NCBI GenBank assembly: GCA_964511015.1
Contig: CAZEDX010000083.1
Coordinates: forward strand, 1 to 18,115
DNA length: 18,115 nucleotides
From: FEN-1099 sp964511015
GTDB taxonomy: Bacteria; Lernaellota; Lernaellaia; Lernaellales; Lernaellaceae
Direction: 5' to 3'
The translations under genes and the position numbers were made by a program. Under the pieces are notes generated by a model. The model saw nothing but the letters and a program-made list of their open reading frames with translations. It did not search any database and was not told the origin of the DNA. Positions 1-7,097 of the stretch are shown piece after piece (the stretch's first letter is position 1; each line of letters starts with the position of its first letter).

Positions 1-264
1 CATGCCGCACACGCTGTTCTCGCCGACCAGCACTCGTTTGGCGCCGGCCTCGCGGCACAGTTCGACCAGCCCGCGCACGGTGTCGATGTGCGTGATGGTA
101 GGTGTGCCCATCGCCGTCATCATGTTGGGCTTGAGCAACACGGTATGGCCCGGCTTCACCCACTGCTGGATGCCGCCGAGCACCCGGAAGGCCGCCCGCA
201 AAGCGCGAATGCGGTCTTCCCCTTGACCAATGGCGACCGTCGCTCGCCGATCCGTTGGGGGCAT
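1..264 (-). CDS. DUF362 domain protein, N-terminal part (runs off the window)
   Basis: Only the first 88 residues are inside the window; the gene continues past position 1. The ATG at 264-262 is preceded by GGAG seven bases upstream, which fixes the start. The protein opens with a strand and basic helix (ATVAIGQGEDRI), then an LLKPNMM segment at residues 43-49, a T-x-T-H-I-D-T-V stretch at 56-63 and a GAKRVLVGENS strand at 74-84. This order (KPN, then a helix beginning with a threonine/aspartate cluster, then a VGE-type strand) is typical of DUF362 proteins, which often also carry ferredoxin-like clusters further on; that part is not visible here. The role of the family is poorly defined. It is probably co-transcribed with the NTF2-like gene 55 bases upstream. 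Confidence 0.72.
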   Translation of the reverse strand, partial: MPPTDRRATVAIGQGEDRIRALRAAFRVLGGIQQWVKPGHTVLLKPNMMTAMGTPTITHIDTVRGLVELCREAGAKRVLVGENSVCGM

Positions 265-319
265 GATTGAACTCCGCCGGCGCAACCCCTTGCGCCATGT
301 ACTGTTCGGCCGTGGTGCG

Positions 320-724
320 TTACTCCGGCCGCTCCACACCGACCGCCACAAAAAAGGCGGCCAGGAGCGCGGCCGCCGGTTCGTCGATGTTTTCATTGCG
401 CGTGATGCGACCGCCGCCGTCGAACCACAGGCGCTGGCGGCTGAGATGGACGTGGCGCCGTCCGCCGCGTTCGATCTCGTCGGAGAACTCGACGACGGCC
501 TGTTCGGCGTCGCTCTCCACCACCCGGCTGGTGTAGACGATGCGATCCAACACGCTGCGTCCCCAGTCGCCGTTGGCCTGATAGTCAGCCAGCACCGCCG
601 CCGCGCCGCGAATCGTCCGGCCGCCGGCCAGATACGCACAATCGGGCGCGAGGAAGTCGCGGGCCGCGGCGTAGTCCTCGCGGTCCAGACAAGCAGCGAA
701 CTGCGCAGCGGCATCGCGGTGCAA
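320..724 (-). CDS. NTF2/SnoaL-like small protein
   Basis: A 134-residue protein. I chose the TTG start at 724-722 because GGAG lies six bases upstream and the frame has a stop shortly before with no ATG between. The sequence starts with a helix in which an early aspartate pair precedes AARDFLAPDCAYLAGG, followed by a GAAAVLADYQ helix and beta-rich segments ending in a stretch with RLWFDGGGRITR. This cone-shaped alpha+beta pattern (helix, D-x-A-A-x-D-F-L-A-P-D, hairpin, long strands) matches the SnoaL/NTF2-like fold. Members include enzymes, ligand-binding proteins and many of unknown role; no catalytic set stands out, so no reaction is assigned. It is the first gene of a minus-strand pair with the DUF362 gene and has an extended -10 promoter 38 bases before the start. 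Confidence 0.66.
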   Translation of the reverse strand: MHRDAAAQFAACLDREDYAAARDFLAPDCAYLAGGRTIRGAAAVLADYQANGDWGRSVLDRIVYTSRVVESDAEQAVVEFSDEIERGGRRHVHLSRQRLWFDGGGRITRNENIDEPAAALLAAFFVAVGVERPE

Positions 725-762
725 GGCAGACTCCGGCTGGGTAATCTCGTATTGACAAGGTC

Positions 763-768
763 ATTATA
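763..768 (-). promoter_or_regulatory. Extended -10 promoter for the NTF2-like/DUF362 genes
   Basis: On the minus strand the sequence TGG-TATAAT is an exact -10 hexamer with the extended TGn element, ending 38 bases before the TTG start at 724. No good -35 hexamer sits 16-18 bases further upstream, which is acceptable for an extended -10 promoter. The assignment is inferred from sequence match and position. Confidence 0.5.
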
Positions 769-842
769 CCACACTCTTTTTGGCGAGAACCTGACAATAA
801 AACAACTTTGTATCAGCCGACGGGCCCCAACATTGGCGCCCC

Positions 843-870
843 CGCGAGGGGTGTTCTCGCGCTTTTTCCT
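843..870 (+). other. Hairpin followed by a T-rich tract, no gene upstream on this strand
   Basis: CGCGAG at 843-848 pairs with CTCGCG at 856-861 around a 7-base loop, followed directly by CTTTTTCCT. It looks like a weak intrinsic terminator on the plus strand, but no plus-strand gene ends before it. It lies 80-110 bases ahead of the secreted YbjN-like gene, so it could be a leader attenuator or a chance structure. Apart from this and the minus-strand promoter, I see nothing in 725-900. Confidence 0.3.
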
Positions 871-916
871 TGTTTCCTTGTGCAAATACAAAATCGCTGG
901 ATCGGGCGCGCGGAGG

Positions 917-925
917 TGCTAGGAT
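917..925 (+). promoter_or_regulatory. Possible extended -10 for the YbjN-like gene
   Basis: TGC-TAGGAT at 917-925 fits an extended -10 element and lies 27 bases before the ATG at 953. No convincing -35 is seen at the right distance. The match is modest, so this is a suggestion only. Confidence 0.28.
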
Positions 926-952
926 GGTCGCCGTCGCTCGGAGGAGGTTCGC

Positions 953-1417
953 ATGAAACGCGTGGCATTCTTGTTGGTGATGCTGCTTCTCGCGCTGCCG
1001 TTGCTCGCCGCGGCGCAGGCGACGACGACCGGCGGGATCGAGCAGCATTTGAAGAAAATGCAAATCAAGTACAAGAAGGCCCCGGGCGGCGAGCTCGAGT
1101 TCGCGACCGGGTTTCCCAACGCTCCGGAAGAAAAATTTCTGGTGCGCGCCCTGCCCGAGGTGAAGGTCGTCTATCTGGCCATTCTCGATGTCGCCCCGTT
1201 GCCGGCCGAACCCGCGGCGCAGGTCCGCGTGCTGCGCGCGGTGAACAAGCTCAATTACGAATTGCTGATCGGCAAGATCGAACTCGAGCCCGACACCAAC
1301 ACCTTCCGGCTGAGTTTTACTTTCGCCAACGAGAACGGGGTGGACTTCGCGACATTCCAGGCCGTGATGCAATCGCTGTTGGCGTCGGTCGGAAAGGTTC
1401 GGCAGGCTCTACGCTGA
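953..1417 (+). CDS. Secreted YbjN/CesT-like protein
   Basis: A 154-residue protein with a strong ribosome-binding site, GGAGGAGG ending about four bases before the ATG. Residues 1-21 form a signal peptide (MKR, then a long Leu/Ala core, cleavage near LAAAQA), so the mature protein is periplasmic or outside. The mature part has a short helix with LKKMQIKYKKA, then alternating strands, a central hydrophobic strand pair (VKVVYLAILDVAPL), a helix with LRAVNKLNYE at about 93-102 and a final helix. This strand order and the 'N-x-L-N-Y' type helix resemble YbjN-domain proteins and type III chaperone folds. YbjN proteins are normally cytoplasmic, so a secreted version is less common. No catalytic residues are apparent. 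It converges with the SGNH gene, leaving six bases between the stops. Confidence 0.62.
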   Translation: MKRVAFLLVMLLLALPLLAAAQATTTGGIEQHLKKMQIKYKKAPGGELEFATGFPNAPEEKFLVRALPEVKVVYLAILDVAPLPAEPAAQVRVLRAVNKLNYELLIGKIELEPDTNTFRLSFTFANENGVDFATFQAVMQSLLASVGKVRQALR

Positions 1418-1423
1418 CGCAGC

Positions 1424-2326
1424 CTACAGCGCGGCGGCCACCGCTTGCGCGATGTCGGCATGGCCGTTTGCGTTTGGGTGCGGCCAGTCCAGCCACGGCA
1501 GCAGAAAACGCTCCGTCTGCCCACCCCAGCGTTTTTCGAGATCAACCTCGCCATGGCCAAACGACAGCGCCGCCGCGTGAATCAAGAAGTTGTACCGGCT
1601 TTCCAGCGGCAGGAACGGCGCGCCGTGCTTGCCCGGCGGCAGCTTCGGGTAGGTGACGAACACCGCGCGCACGCCGGCGTCGGCGGTGAATTGGCCGAGA
1701 TCGAGCAGATTCATCTGGCTTTCCGTGACCGTCAGCCGGCGCTCGAGGCGGCTCTTGTTGTCTTCCGGATCGGGCGGATGCAGCCGAAGCTGGAAGCCTT
1801 GCCAACGCCGCGCGAGCAGGTGGCCGAGACGGAACCACGGGCGCGGGCAGTTGCCGTCGCGGAACGGCTGCCCCAACGGATGCTGTTTGAGCAACTCGAC
1901 CGGTGCGGCATCTTGCGCGCCGACCATGATGACCACCGCCTTGGCGTGATAGCGATTGATCATCGGTCGCAGGAGTTGGCGCACATCCGCGCTGGTCGCG
2001 TCGGGCAACGAGGCGTTGACCACGCGTGTGTCGGGCTGGTGTTTCTTGAGCAGTGCCTCCAGCCGCGCCGGCCAGGTGTCTTCGGTCTTGAGGCCGAGGC
2101 CGAAAACCCAGCTATCGCCCAGGCAGACCACATAGCGGGCGACGTCGTTGGGCCGGGCGTCGAGATAGCGGTTGCGAATGCCGTAGCGAAACTTGCCGCG
2201 CGGCGAGCCGTCGGGACAAAACGACGGCGGCGGCACCCCGGTGCCGGTCAAGCGCAGTACGATCTCCAGCAGCGCCAACACCACCAACACCACAAGCGGA
2301 ACGATCCACCAGCGGGCGCGCTTCAT
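1424..2326 (-). CDS. Membrane-anchored SGNH/GDSL-fold hydrolase-like protein
   Basis: A 300-residue protein. Residues 6-26 form one hydrophobic N-terminal segment (signal anchor), so the domain probably faces the periplasm. Block I is present as CLGDSW at 68-73, with Ser72 the expected nucleophile. Block V is present as D-W-P-H-P-N-x-N-G-H at 280-289, giving Asp280 and His283 of the triad. The oxyanion-hole blocks are unusual: block II reads NASLPDAT (104-111) without the expected glycine, and block III reads GAQD (136-139) with Gln in place of the usual Asn. It could be an acyl- or acetyl-esterase acting on envelope glycans or lipids, or a divergent member. Its ATG overlaps the stop of the upstream TPR gene as ATGA, indicating translational coupling. 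Confidence 0.78.
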   Translation of the reverse strand: MKRARWWIVPLVVLVVLALLEIVLRLTGTGVPPPSFCPDGSPRGKFRYGIRNRYLDARPNDVARYVVCLGDSWVFGLGLKTEDTWPARLEALLKKHQPDTRVVNASLPDATSADVRQLLRPMINRYHAKAVVIMVGAQDAAPVELLKQHPLGQPFRDGNCPRPWFRLGHLLARRWQGFQLRLHPPDPEDNKSRLERRLTVTESQMNLLDLGQFTADAGVRAVFVTYPKLPPGKHGAPFLPLESRYNFLIHAAALSFGHGEVDLEKRWGGQTERFLLPWLDWPHPNANGHADIAQAVAAAL

Positions 2327-4434
2327 TGAGGCGCCCCTTGCAGCTCGGCTGCCCGGCGGCGATCGGCCTCAGCCAGGCCGGCCAGCCCCAGCGCCTCGTA
2401 AGACTTGGCGCGCATTTCAAGCGACGGCACGTCGTTGGGCGCCAGCTTCAACGCCTCGGTGAGCAGGTTGACTGCTTCCTGGTACTTGCCGGCCGCGAGT
2501 TCGACCTGCCCGCGCAAGCGCAACGCGGCCAGTTGCTGCGTGGTTCGCCGCTGGTAGAGCCAGGCTTCGGCGCGGGCGCGGTCGTATTCGTGCCGGTCGA
2601 GGAACAATCGGGCCAGCGCCAGCCGCGGCGCCGCCGCCTCGGTGTCGAGCTTGGCCAACTCCACCAGATCGGTCAGCGCGCCGTCCAGATCGCCGGACTT
2701 CTGGCGCAGGGTTCCGCGCAGGTACAGCGCCCGCAGATCGCCGGGCGTCTCCCGGAGAAACGCGTCGAGCAGCGCCAGTGCCTCGGGCAGCTTGCCGGTC
2801 TCGGCCAAACACCGCGCGCGCAGCAGTTCGATCGTGCTCGACGAACCCCAATAGCCGACGTGCTGGTCGATGGCCGCCAGTGCTTCCTCGTGGCGGTTGA
2901 GATTGACCAGACTGTCGATGAGCAGGGCGCGAATGCCGTAGTCGCGCGGATGGTCCTCGAGGAACCGGGTGGCCAGTTCGACCACCTCCTCGTTCTGGCC
3001 GGCTTCGTGCATCAGCGACAGACCGCGCACCATGTCGAGCGGCGACCACTCGCGCGTCGCCAGCGCCGACTGCAACGCGATCGCCTCTTCGTGACGGCCC
3101 AACCCCTCAAGCGCCAGGCCGAGCAACAACTGCGCCTCGACATCGCCGGGTTCGCGCGTCAGCGCCTCGCGCAGCAACCTTTCCGCCTCGGCCGGCCGTT
3201 CCTGCAGCAGTTCGATCGACGCCAACAATACCAGCCCGCGTTCGTCCTCGGCGTGGGCCTGCTGTAGCGCCTCGGCATCGCGGCGCGCCTCGGCCAGCTT
3301 GCGTTGGCGCATGAGCAGGTCGGCGCGCGCCAGCAGGGTCGGCGCGAAGTACGGGTCGCGACGCAACGCTCTTTCGTAAGCCTGCAAGGCGCCGGCGGTG
3401 TCGCCCTGGTCATCGAGACAGGCGCCGGTCAGGTGCGGCCCCTCGGGTGCGTTCGGGCGCTCGTTTTCCAGCCGCTTGCCGGTGGCCGCCCATCGTTCGT
3501 GGTCGCGCATCTCGCGGTAGGCTTCGGCCAACTGCAGAAAGTCGTCGGTCAGCGCCTTCTGCCGGGCCACAATGGTTTCGAGGTCTTCCGCTGCCCGTCC
3601 AGGCACACCGGTCTGCAGGTAGATCGTCGCCCGTTCCCGCAGCAGATACGCCAGTTCCGGCGAAGCGGCCAGCGGTTCCTCCAGGCAGCGCACTGCCTCG
3701 TCGAGGCGGTTCTGTGACACCAGCAACCGTGCTTCTTCGACCGCGAGCCGGGCGTGCGCGGGCAGCTTGCGGCGCGCTGCTTCCCAGGCGGCAATGGCCG
3801 GGATCGGACTGTGTTGGATCTGCGCCGTCACCGCGCGGGCGATCGACAGAAACGGATGGTTCTTTTCGACCTTGGCCAGCCGATCGAGGTAGGTCTCCGC
3901 CCCCTCGAAGTCGTTGGCATACGCCGCGGAACAGGCGCCGAGCAGCAAAGCGGCCGAGTCTTCGGCGTCGGCGTCGATCAGCGCGTCGGCGATCTTCCGC
4001 GCGTCGGCCGGCCGGCGTTCGGCCAACGCGACAAACCCCTGCGCCAATTTAACGAACGGGTCGTCCACCGACGCCGCCTGGTCGGCCAAACGCCGCGCGT
4101 GATCGATGTCTTCTTGAAGCAAGGCGACCAGGGCCAGACCGGCCAATGCGGGCGCCTTCTGGTTCGGCTGGTCGGTCAGCACCAAACTGGCTTCGAATTC
4201 GGCGCGCGCCTTAATCGGCAAACCAAGCCCGAGGTAGGCCTGTCCGAGGCGGAAATGAACGGCATAAGCACCGGCTTCATCGCCCAGCGCCAGCAGCTTG
4301 TTCTCGGCGGCGGCGAAATCGCCGGCCACCAGCAACGCACGCACGTCGCGCTCCCACCCGCCCTGGCCGGCCATCAGGCGCAGCGGCAACAGGACGAGCG
4401 CAAATGACAGCAGCAGTGCGTGGCGCAGTGCCAT
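2323..4434 (-). CDS. Secreted tetratricopeptide-repeat (TPR) protein
   Basis: A 703-residue protein. I use the ATG at 4434 because it begins a clear signal peptide (MALRHALLLSFALVLLPLRLMAG); a GTG at 4491 in frame would place charged residues ahead of it and start inside a terminator hairpin. The rest is almost entirely paired helices with the TPR signature, clearest in the C-terminal half, for example GDTAGALQAYERALRRDP, LGRHEEAIAL, GKLPEALALLDAFL and GKYQEAVNLLTEALKLAPND. TPR solenoids bind other proteins; an exported one of this size often scaffolds envelope or polysaccharide assembly (for example PrsT-type proteins), but no specific partner can be read here. It is the first gene of a two-gene unit with the overlapping SGNH gene, whose product is probably also periplasmic. 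Confidence 0.85.
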   Translation of the reverse strand: MALRHALLLSFALVLLPLRLMAGQGGWERDVRALLVAGDFAAAENKLLALGDEAGAYAVHFRLGQAYLGLGLPIKARAEFEASLVLTDQPNQKAPALAGLALVALLQEDIDHARRLADQAASVDDPFVKLAQGFVALAERRPADARKIADALIDADAEDSAALLLGACSAAYANDFEGAETYLDRLAKVEKNHPFLSIARAVTAQIQHSPIPAIAAWEAARRKLPAHARLAVEEARLLVSQNRLDEAVRCLEEPLAASPELAYLLRERATIYLQTGVPGRAAEDLETIVARQKALTDDFLQLAEAYREMRDHERWAATGKRLENERPNAPEGPHLTGACLDDQGDTAGALQAYERALRRDPYFAPTLLARADLLMRQRKLAEARRDAEALQQAHAEDERGLVLLASIELLQERPAEAERLLREALTREPGDVEAQLLLGLALEGLGRHEEAIALQSALATREWSPLDMVRGLSLMHEAGQNEEVVELATRFLEDHPRDYGIRALLIDSLVNLNRHEEALAAIDQHVGYWGSSSTIELLRARCLAETGKLPEALALLDAFLRETPGDLRALYLRGTLRQKSGDLDGALTDLVELAKLDTEAAAPRLALARLFLDRHEYDRARAEAWLYQRRTTQQLAALRLRGQVELAAGKYQEAVNLLTEALKLAPNDVPSLEMRAKSYEALGLAGLAEADRRRAAELQGAPQ

Positions 4435-4473
4435 TGTGAATCCCCGGTGCGCACATGCTACCCGGATTCGCGC

Positions 4474-4501
4474 AAAAAAAAAGGCCTTCACAGGCCTTTT
4501 T
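4474..4501 (-). terminator. Intrinsic terminator, potentially bidirectional
   Basis: A perfect 10-base inverted repeat, AAAAAGGCCT at 4478-4487 and AGGCCTTTTT at 4492-4501, with a 4-base loop. On the minus strand the stem runs into a nine-base T tract (complement of 4474-4482), making a strong terminator; on the plus strand the T tract is only five bases. It lies 40 bases upstream of the TPR gene start, so any minus-strand transcript arriving from 4502-4900 would stop here. Confidence 0.75.
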
Positions 4502-4897
4502 ACAGATCATGCGCGGTCCGCGGGCCGCAATTGATCAAACCGATCCTAGCGTCATCCATTTCATCGGGGAGCCGTTGTGCCTGGAACCTATACGCGGATT
4601 CCGACAAGCGTGCGTCAACAGGAACTCGTTATGGGAGCGCAAACGCCAGGCAACGCCGATCACGCATCCGTCCGTCGTCCCTTGAGATTGTTCGTTCACG
4701 ACCAAACCGCCTCGACACACGTCCGTTTCCTCCGCACTGCCCCGCACTTCGGGGCAGCGTCCGTTGCATGTGCATGGATAATGCCAATCGTGCGACGAAA
4801 CGGAAAGCGATTGCGGCACGCCAAGTTAGCGTCGTCGGCCCCGCAAGCGGCGGCGGGGGGTTCTAATTTCCCGACGCAGTTTTTTGAAAGCGCTTCG
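4502..4897. other. Non-coding stretch between two terminators, with local structure
   Basis: About 400 bases with no credible gene: the open frames have no ribosome-binding site and match no recognisable family. It holds an 8-base perfect hairpin (CTGCCCCG at 4737-4744 with CGGGGCAG at 4750-4757, loop CACTT) nested inside a longer-range pairing of CCGTTTC (4723-4729) with GAAACGG (4797-4803). I looked for signatures of tRNA, tmRNA, SRP RNA, 6S RNA and RNase P RNA and saw none. No strong promoter was found on either strand; a TTGACG/TATAGG pair on the minus strand near 4590-4620 has a 20-base spacer, which is too long to trust. It may encode a small RNA or be plain spacer. Confidence 0.35.
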
Positions 4898-4931
4898 AAA
4901 AAGAAACAGACCGGAGGAGCCGGTCTGTTTC
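4898..4931 (-). terminator. Intrinsic terminator of the metalloprotease gene
   Basis: GAAACAGACCGG at 4903-4914 pairs perfectly with CCGGTCTGTTTC at 4920-4931 around a 5-base loop. Read on the minus strand, the stem is followed by a five-base T tract (complement of 4898-4902) and lies 35 bases past the stop of the protease gene, the expected place for its terminator. Confidence 0.82.
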
Positions 4932-4965
4932 GAGGTGATCCGCGAAAAGGCAGTTGGCGACAGAA

Positions 4966-6810
4966 TCAGCTGCAGCCGCCGCTGCTGTCGTCGTCATCGT
5001 CGTCGTCGCCGCCGGAGACGCCCACGCACATGGCGGTCTCGTCGCAGTCGGCCGCATCGAGCACGCACTGCACGGCGTCGGCGCTGGCCGACTCGCACTG
5101 GTCGAGGCAGTTGTCGTTGGTCAGGCCGAGTTCGTCAAACAGGCCGCAGGCCGACACGCGCTGGCAGAACTCGCTGCAATCAAGGCCGTCGTCGTTGTCG
5201 TCGTCGCTGCCGGAGTCGTCGTCATCGTCAAGGTCATCGTCATCATCGTCGGCGGTGTCGTCGTCGGTCGGGAACGGATCGTCGCCGCGGGTAATCGACA
5301 GCGAATAATCGTAGCGCGAAGAGGAATCGGTGACCTTGCCCGACACCGGGCTGATCAGCAGGTACATTTTCTGGTAGGTGGTGCCCATGCCGTCGACGCT
5401 GAAGGTGGCATTGTCGCCGCTCATGTCGACGATTTCGAGTTCGCCCTGGCTGCTGGAGGTCATCTTCAGCACGCCGATCGCCCATTCCTTGCGGCTGCTG
5501 TCGAGTTCGCCGCCCACAAACTGGACGTTGACAATGGCGGACTCTTCGCCGGCGTCGAGCAATTCGTAAATGTTCATGCCGTTGGTATACGGCTTGGACG
5601 AAGACGGCACCGCGTTCTGATCGAAGGGGTAGGACTGCACGCGGGTCAGCACGTTGAAGTCAGGGGGCGTATCGTCGAAGTCACGCAACACGACGGCGGC
5701 CATGAACTTCAGGTACTCTTCAGCCCAGTCGAGATCCCGGTCTTCCAAGTAGGCGCTGTTGCCGTACAACGTGCCGCCGCTGTAGCAGGCGTTCCAGATT
5801 TCGTAAATCGTATCCAGGCCATCGTAGTACTGGTCGAGGTACATGGCCCAGATCACGCGGGCATACGGCCCGGCGGTGGAGTAGGAGTTGTCAGTCAACG
5901 GCTTATGCGGGTTCTCCGCCCAGTCGTAGATGTAATACAGGTAGTTGTCGATATCGGTATAGACGCGCGATTCGGCCCAGGTGGCCGTGGCTTCGACAAA
6001 CCAGGTTTCGGTCTCGCCCATGTACCAGTAGCAGCCATCGACCAGGAAGTGGGTAAATTGCGTGGTGTGGTAGAATTCGTGCGCGCTCACCTCGCGCAGC
6101 GAGTCGAGGTAGCCTAGAATGCTCGGCGCCATGACGATGTACGGCATGCCGTCGTAGTAGTCACCCATCACCGAGGTGTAGGCGCCGTCGAAGTTGATTT
6201 CCGGCGCGCCATCGCCACTATTACCGATGTAGACGTTCAGGTAGTAGGTGTCGGTCTGCGCGATGTCCTGGTAGCCCCAGTCTTCGATTTCGGTCTGCCA
6301 GATCTCGTCTTCCAACGCATCGGCCCAGTCTTCGATCATGTTCATATCCGGCGAAGCGCTGTTGCCCCACCGAATGGCGAAGTGCTCGGTCTTGTAGGAG
6401 TTGGGCAGATCGATGCCGTCGGGAAAGTCCTGCTTGGCTTCCACCGGACCGGCAGGCCGCACGCCGGCCGGCGGGAAGAAACGCGCCACCTTCGCCCGCG
6501 CTTCGGGAGACAGGTCGGGCAGCGCTTCGCGCAGGGCCTGCACCGCCGCCGTGCCGCAGAACCAAGAAGGGGCGACGCCCGCCAGTTCCCGCACGTTGGT
6601 GGTCTGCCGATAGTACTTCACCGGCAGTTTGGCGGAATCAAAGAGCGCATAAGCGGTATTCACCGCCCATTGGTCGAGGGTCAGTACGCCCGCGTCGCGA
6701 TCGGCGCGCAGGGCATCGAGGGTCGAGCCGACGTCATAGCTCTGCGCGAACGAGAGCCCGGCCAAAAGAGTGACGACCAGCAATGTGGTCCAGAACAGGA
6801 AGCGCCGCAT
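4966..6810 (-). CDS. Secreted HExxH metalloprotease, MXAN_6640-like, with Asp-rich and Cys-rich tail
   Basis: 614 residues from the ATG at 6810, chosen because AAAGGA lies six bases upstream and a signal peptide follows (MRRFLFWTTLLVVTLLAGLSFA). A longer frame upstream lacks such features and would cover the promoter. The catalytic domain holds HEFYH at 244-248 (zinc ligands His244 and His248, base Glu245) and, 25 residues on, WFVEATATWAE, where Glu273 is the likely third ligand. This gluzincin layout matches putative metalloproteases of the myxobacterial MXAN_6640 type. After a beta-rich region (about 440-509) comes an Asp-rich linker (515-543), a domain with eight cysteines (545, 549, 555, 568, 572, 582, 589, 595), a second Asp run (602-608) and the ending SSGGCS. 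The tail is probably disulfide-bonded and extracellular. Substrate unknown. It is transcribed alone, from a promoter at 6893-6920 to the terminator at 4898-4931. Confidence 0.8.
   Translation of the reverse strand: MRRFLFWTTLLVVTLLAGLSFAQSYDVGSTLDALRADRDAGVLTLDQWAVNTAYALFDSAKLPVKYYRQTTNVRELAGVAPSWFCGTAAVQALREALPDLSPEARAKVARFFPPAGVRPAGPVEAKQDFPDGIDLPNSYKTEHFAIRWGNSASPDMNMIEDWADALEDEIWQTEIEDWGYQDIAQTDTYYLNVYIGNSGDGAPEINFDGAYTSVMGDYYDGMPYIVMAPSILGYLDSLREVSAHEFYHTTQFTHFLVDGCYWYMGETETWFVEATATWAESRVYTDIDNYLYYIYDWAENPHKPLTDNSYSTAGPYARVIWAMYLDQYYDGLDTIYEIWNACYSGGTLYGNSAYLEDRDLDWAEEYLKFMAAVVLRDFDDTPPDFNVLTRVQSYPFDQNAVPSSSKPYTNGMNIYELLDAGEESAIVNVQFVGGELDSSRKEWAIGVLKMTSSSQGELEIVDMSGDNATFSVDGMGTTYQKMYLLISPVSGKVTDSSSRYDYSLSITRGDDPFPTDDDTADDDDDDLDDDDDSGSDDDNDDGLDCSEFCQRVSACGLFDELGLTNDNCLDQCESASADAVQCVLDAADCDETAMCVGVSGGDDDDDDDSSGGCS
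4987..5007. repeat. Short triplet repeat encoding a poly-Asp run
   Basis: Seven consecutive GAC/GAT codons (TCG-TCG-TCA-type triplets on the plus strand) encode Asp602-608 of the metalloprotease. Such near-perfect triplet tracts can expand or contract by slippage while staying in frame. Confidence 0.7.
5182..5268. repeat. Triplet repeat encoding the Asp-rich linker of the metalloprotease
   Basis: A tract dominated by GAC/GAT codons covering residues 515-543, broken only by a few Thr, Ala, Leu, Ser, Gly and Asn codons. It encodes an acidic, disordered linker between the catalytic part and the Cys-rich domain. Mixed GAC and GAT use suggests selection on the protein rather than recent simple slippage. 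Confidence 0.72.
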
Positions 6811-6892
6811 ACGAAATCCTTTCCCAATATCCCCAGGTTTGCTTGTTGGCCTGCTACCGTTTGTTTTCTTCTCCGGTCCAACGGTTCGCGGC

Positions 6893-6920
6893 ATTCTAGG
6901 CCCGATTTGCTTCTTGTCAA
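6893..6920 (-). promoter_or_regulatory. Sigma-70 promoter of the metalloprotease gene
   Basis: On the minus strand TTGACA (complement of 6915-6920), a 16-base spacer and TAGAAT (complement of 6893-6898) form a near-consensus promoter. The predicted start near 6886 gives a leader of about 76 bases before the ATG at 6810. Confidence 0.68.
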
Positions 6921-6929
6921 CCAAATCGG
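6902..6929. promoter_or_regulatory. Inverted repeat (operator-like) around the protease -35
   Basis: CCGATTTG at 6902-6909 and CAAATCGG at 6922-6929 are perfect 8-base inverted arms with a 12-base spacer, so the arm centres are 20 bases, about two helical turns, apart. The -35 hexamer lies in the spacer and the upstream side of the -10/-35 spacer is covered by one arm. A dimeric regulator binding here would be expected to block the promoter. The binder is unknown. Confidence 0.45.
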
Positions 6930-7097
6930 AGTCTAGCCCGGAGTCGCCCCCGGGGAGGCGGCCGGGCACCGGATCACGCTCTCCCGGCAAGTCCGCGACC
7001 GCACACCAAGCCATCGTATCGGCATCTCGCTTGAACTCGTTCACTCAAAACCCACCCCCGCGCCTTTTTCTGTCCGCTCGAAACCGCAATTTCCGAT

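Noticed and set aside
4435..4491. Upstream GTG start for the TPR protein
   Set aside because: It would begin inside the terminator hairpin, has no ribosome-binding site and would bury the clear signal peptide that starts at the ATG at 4434.
4502..4897. Known structured RNA (6S, SRP, RNase P, tmRNA) between the two terminators
   Set aside because: None of the conserved core sequences of these RNAs could be found on either strand; only generic hairpins remain.
4954..6117. A 387-residue plus-strand open frame rich in Val and Ala
   Set aside because: It is the antisense shadow of the metalloprotease; its poly-Val runs are simply the complement of the Asp codons.
6811..7044. Longer start for the metalloprotease
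   Set aside because: The added residues are hydrophilic, lack a signal peptide, and would cover the TTGACA/TAGAAT promoter; the ATG at 6810 has a good ribosome-binding site and signal sequence.
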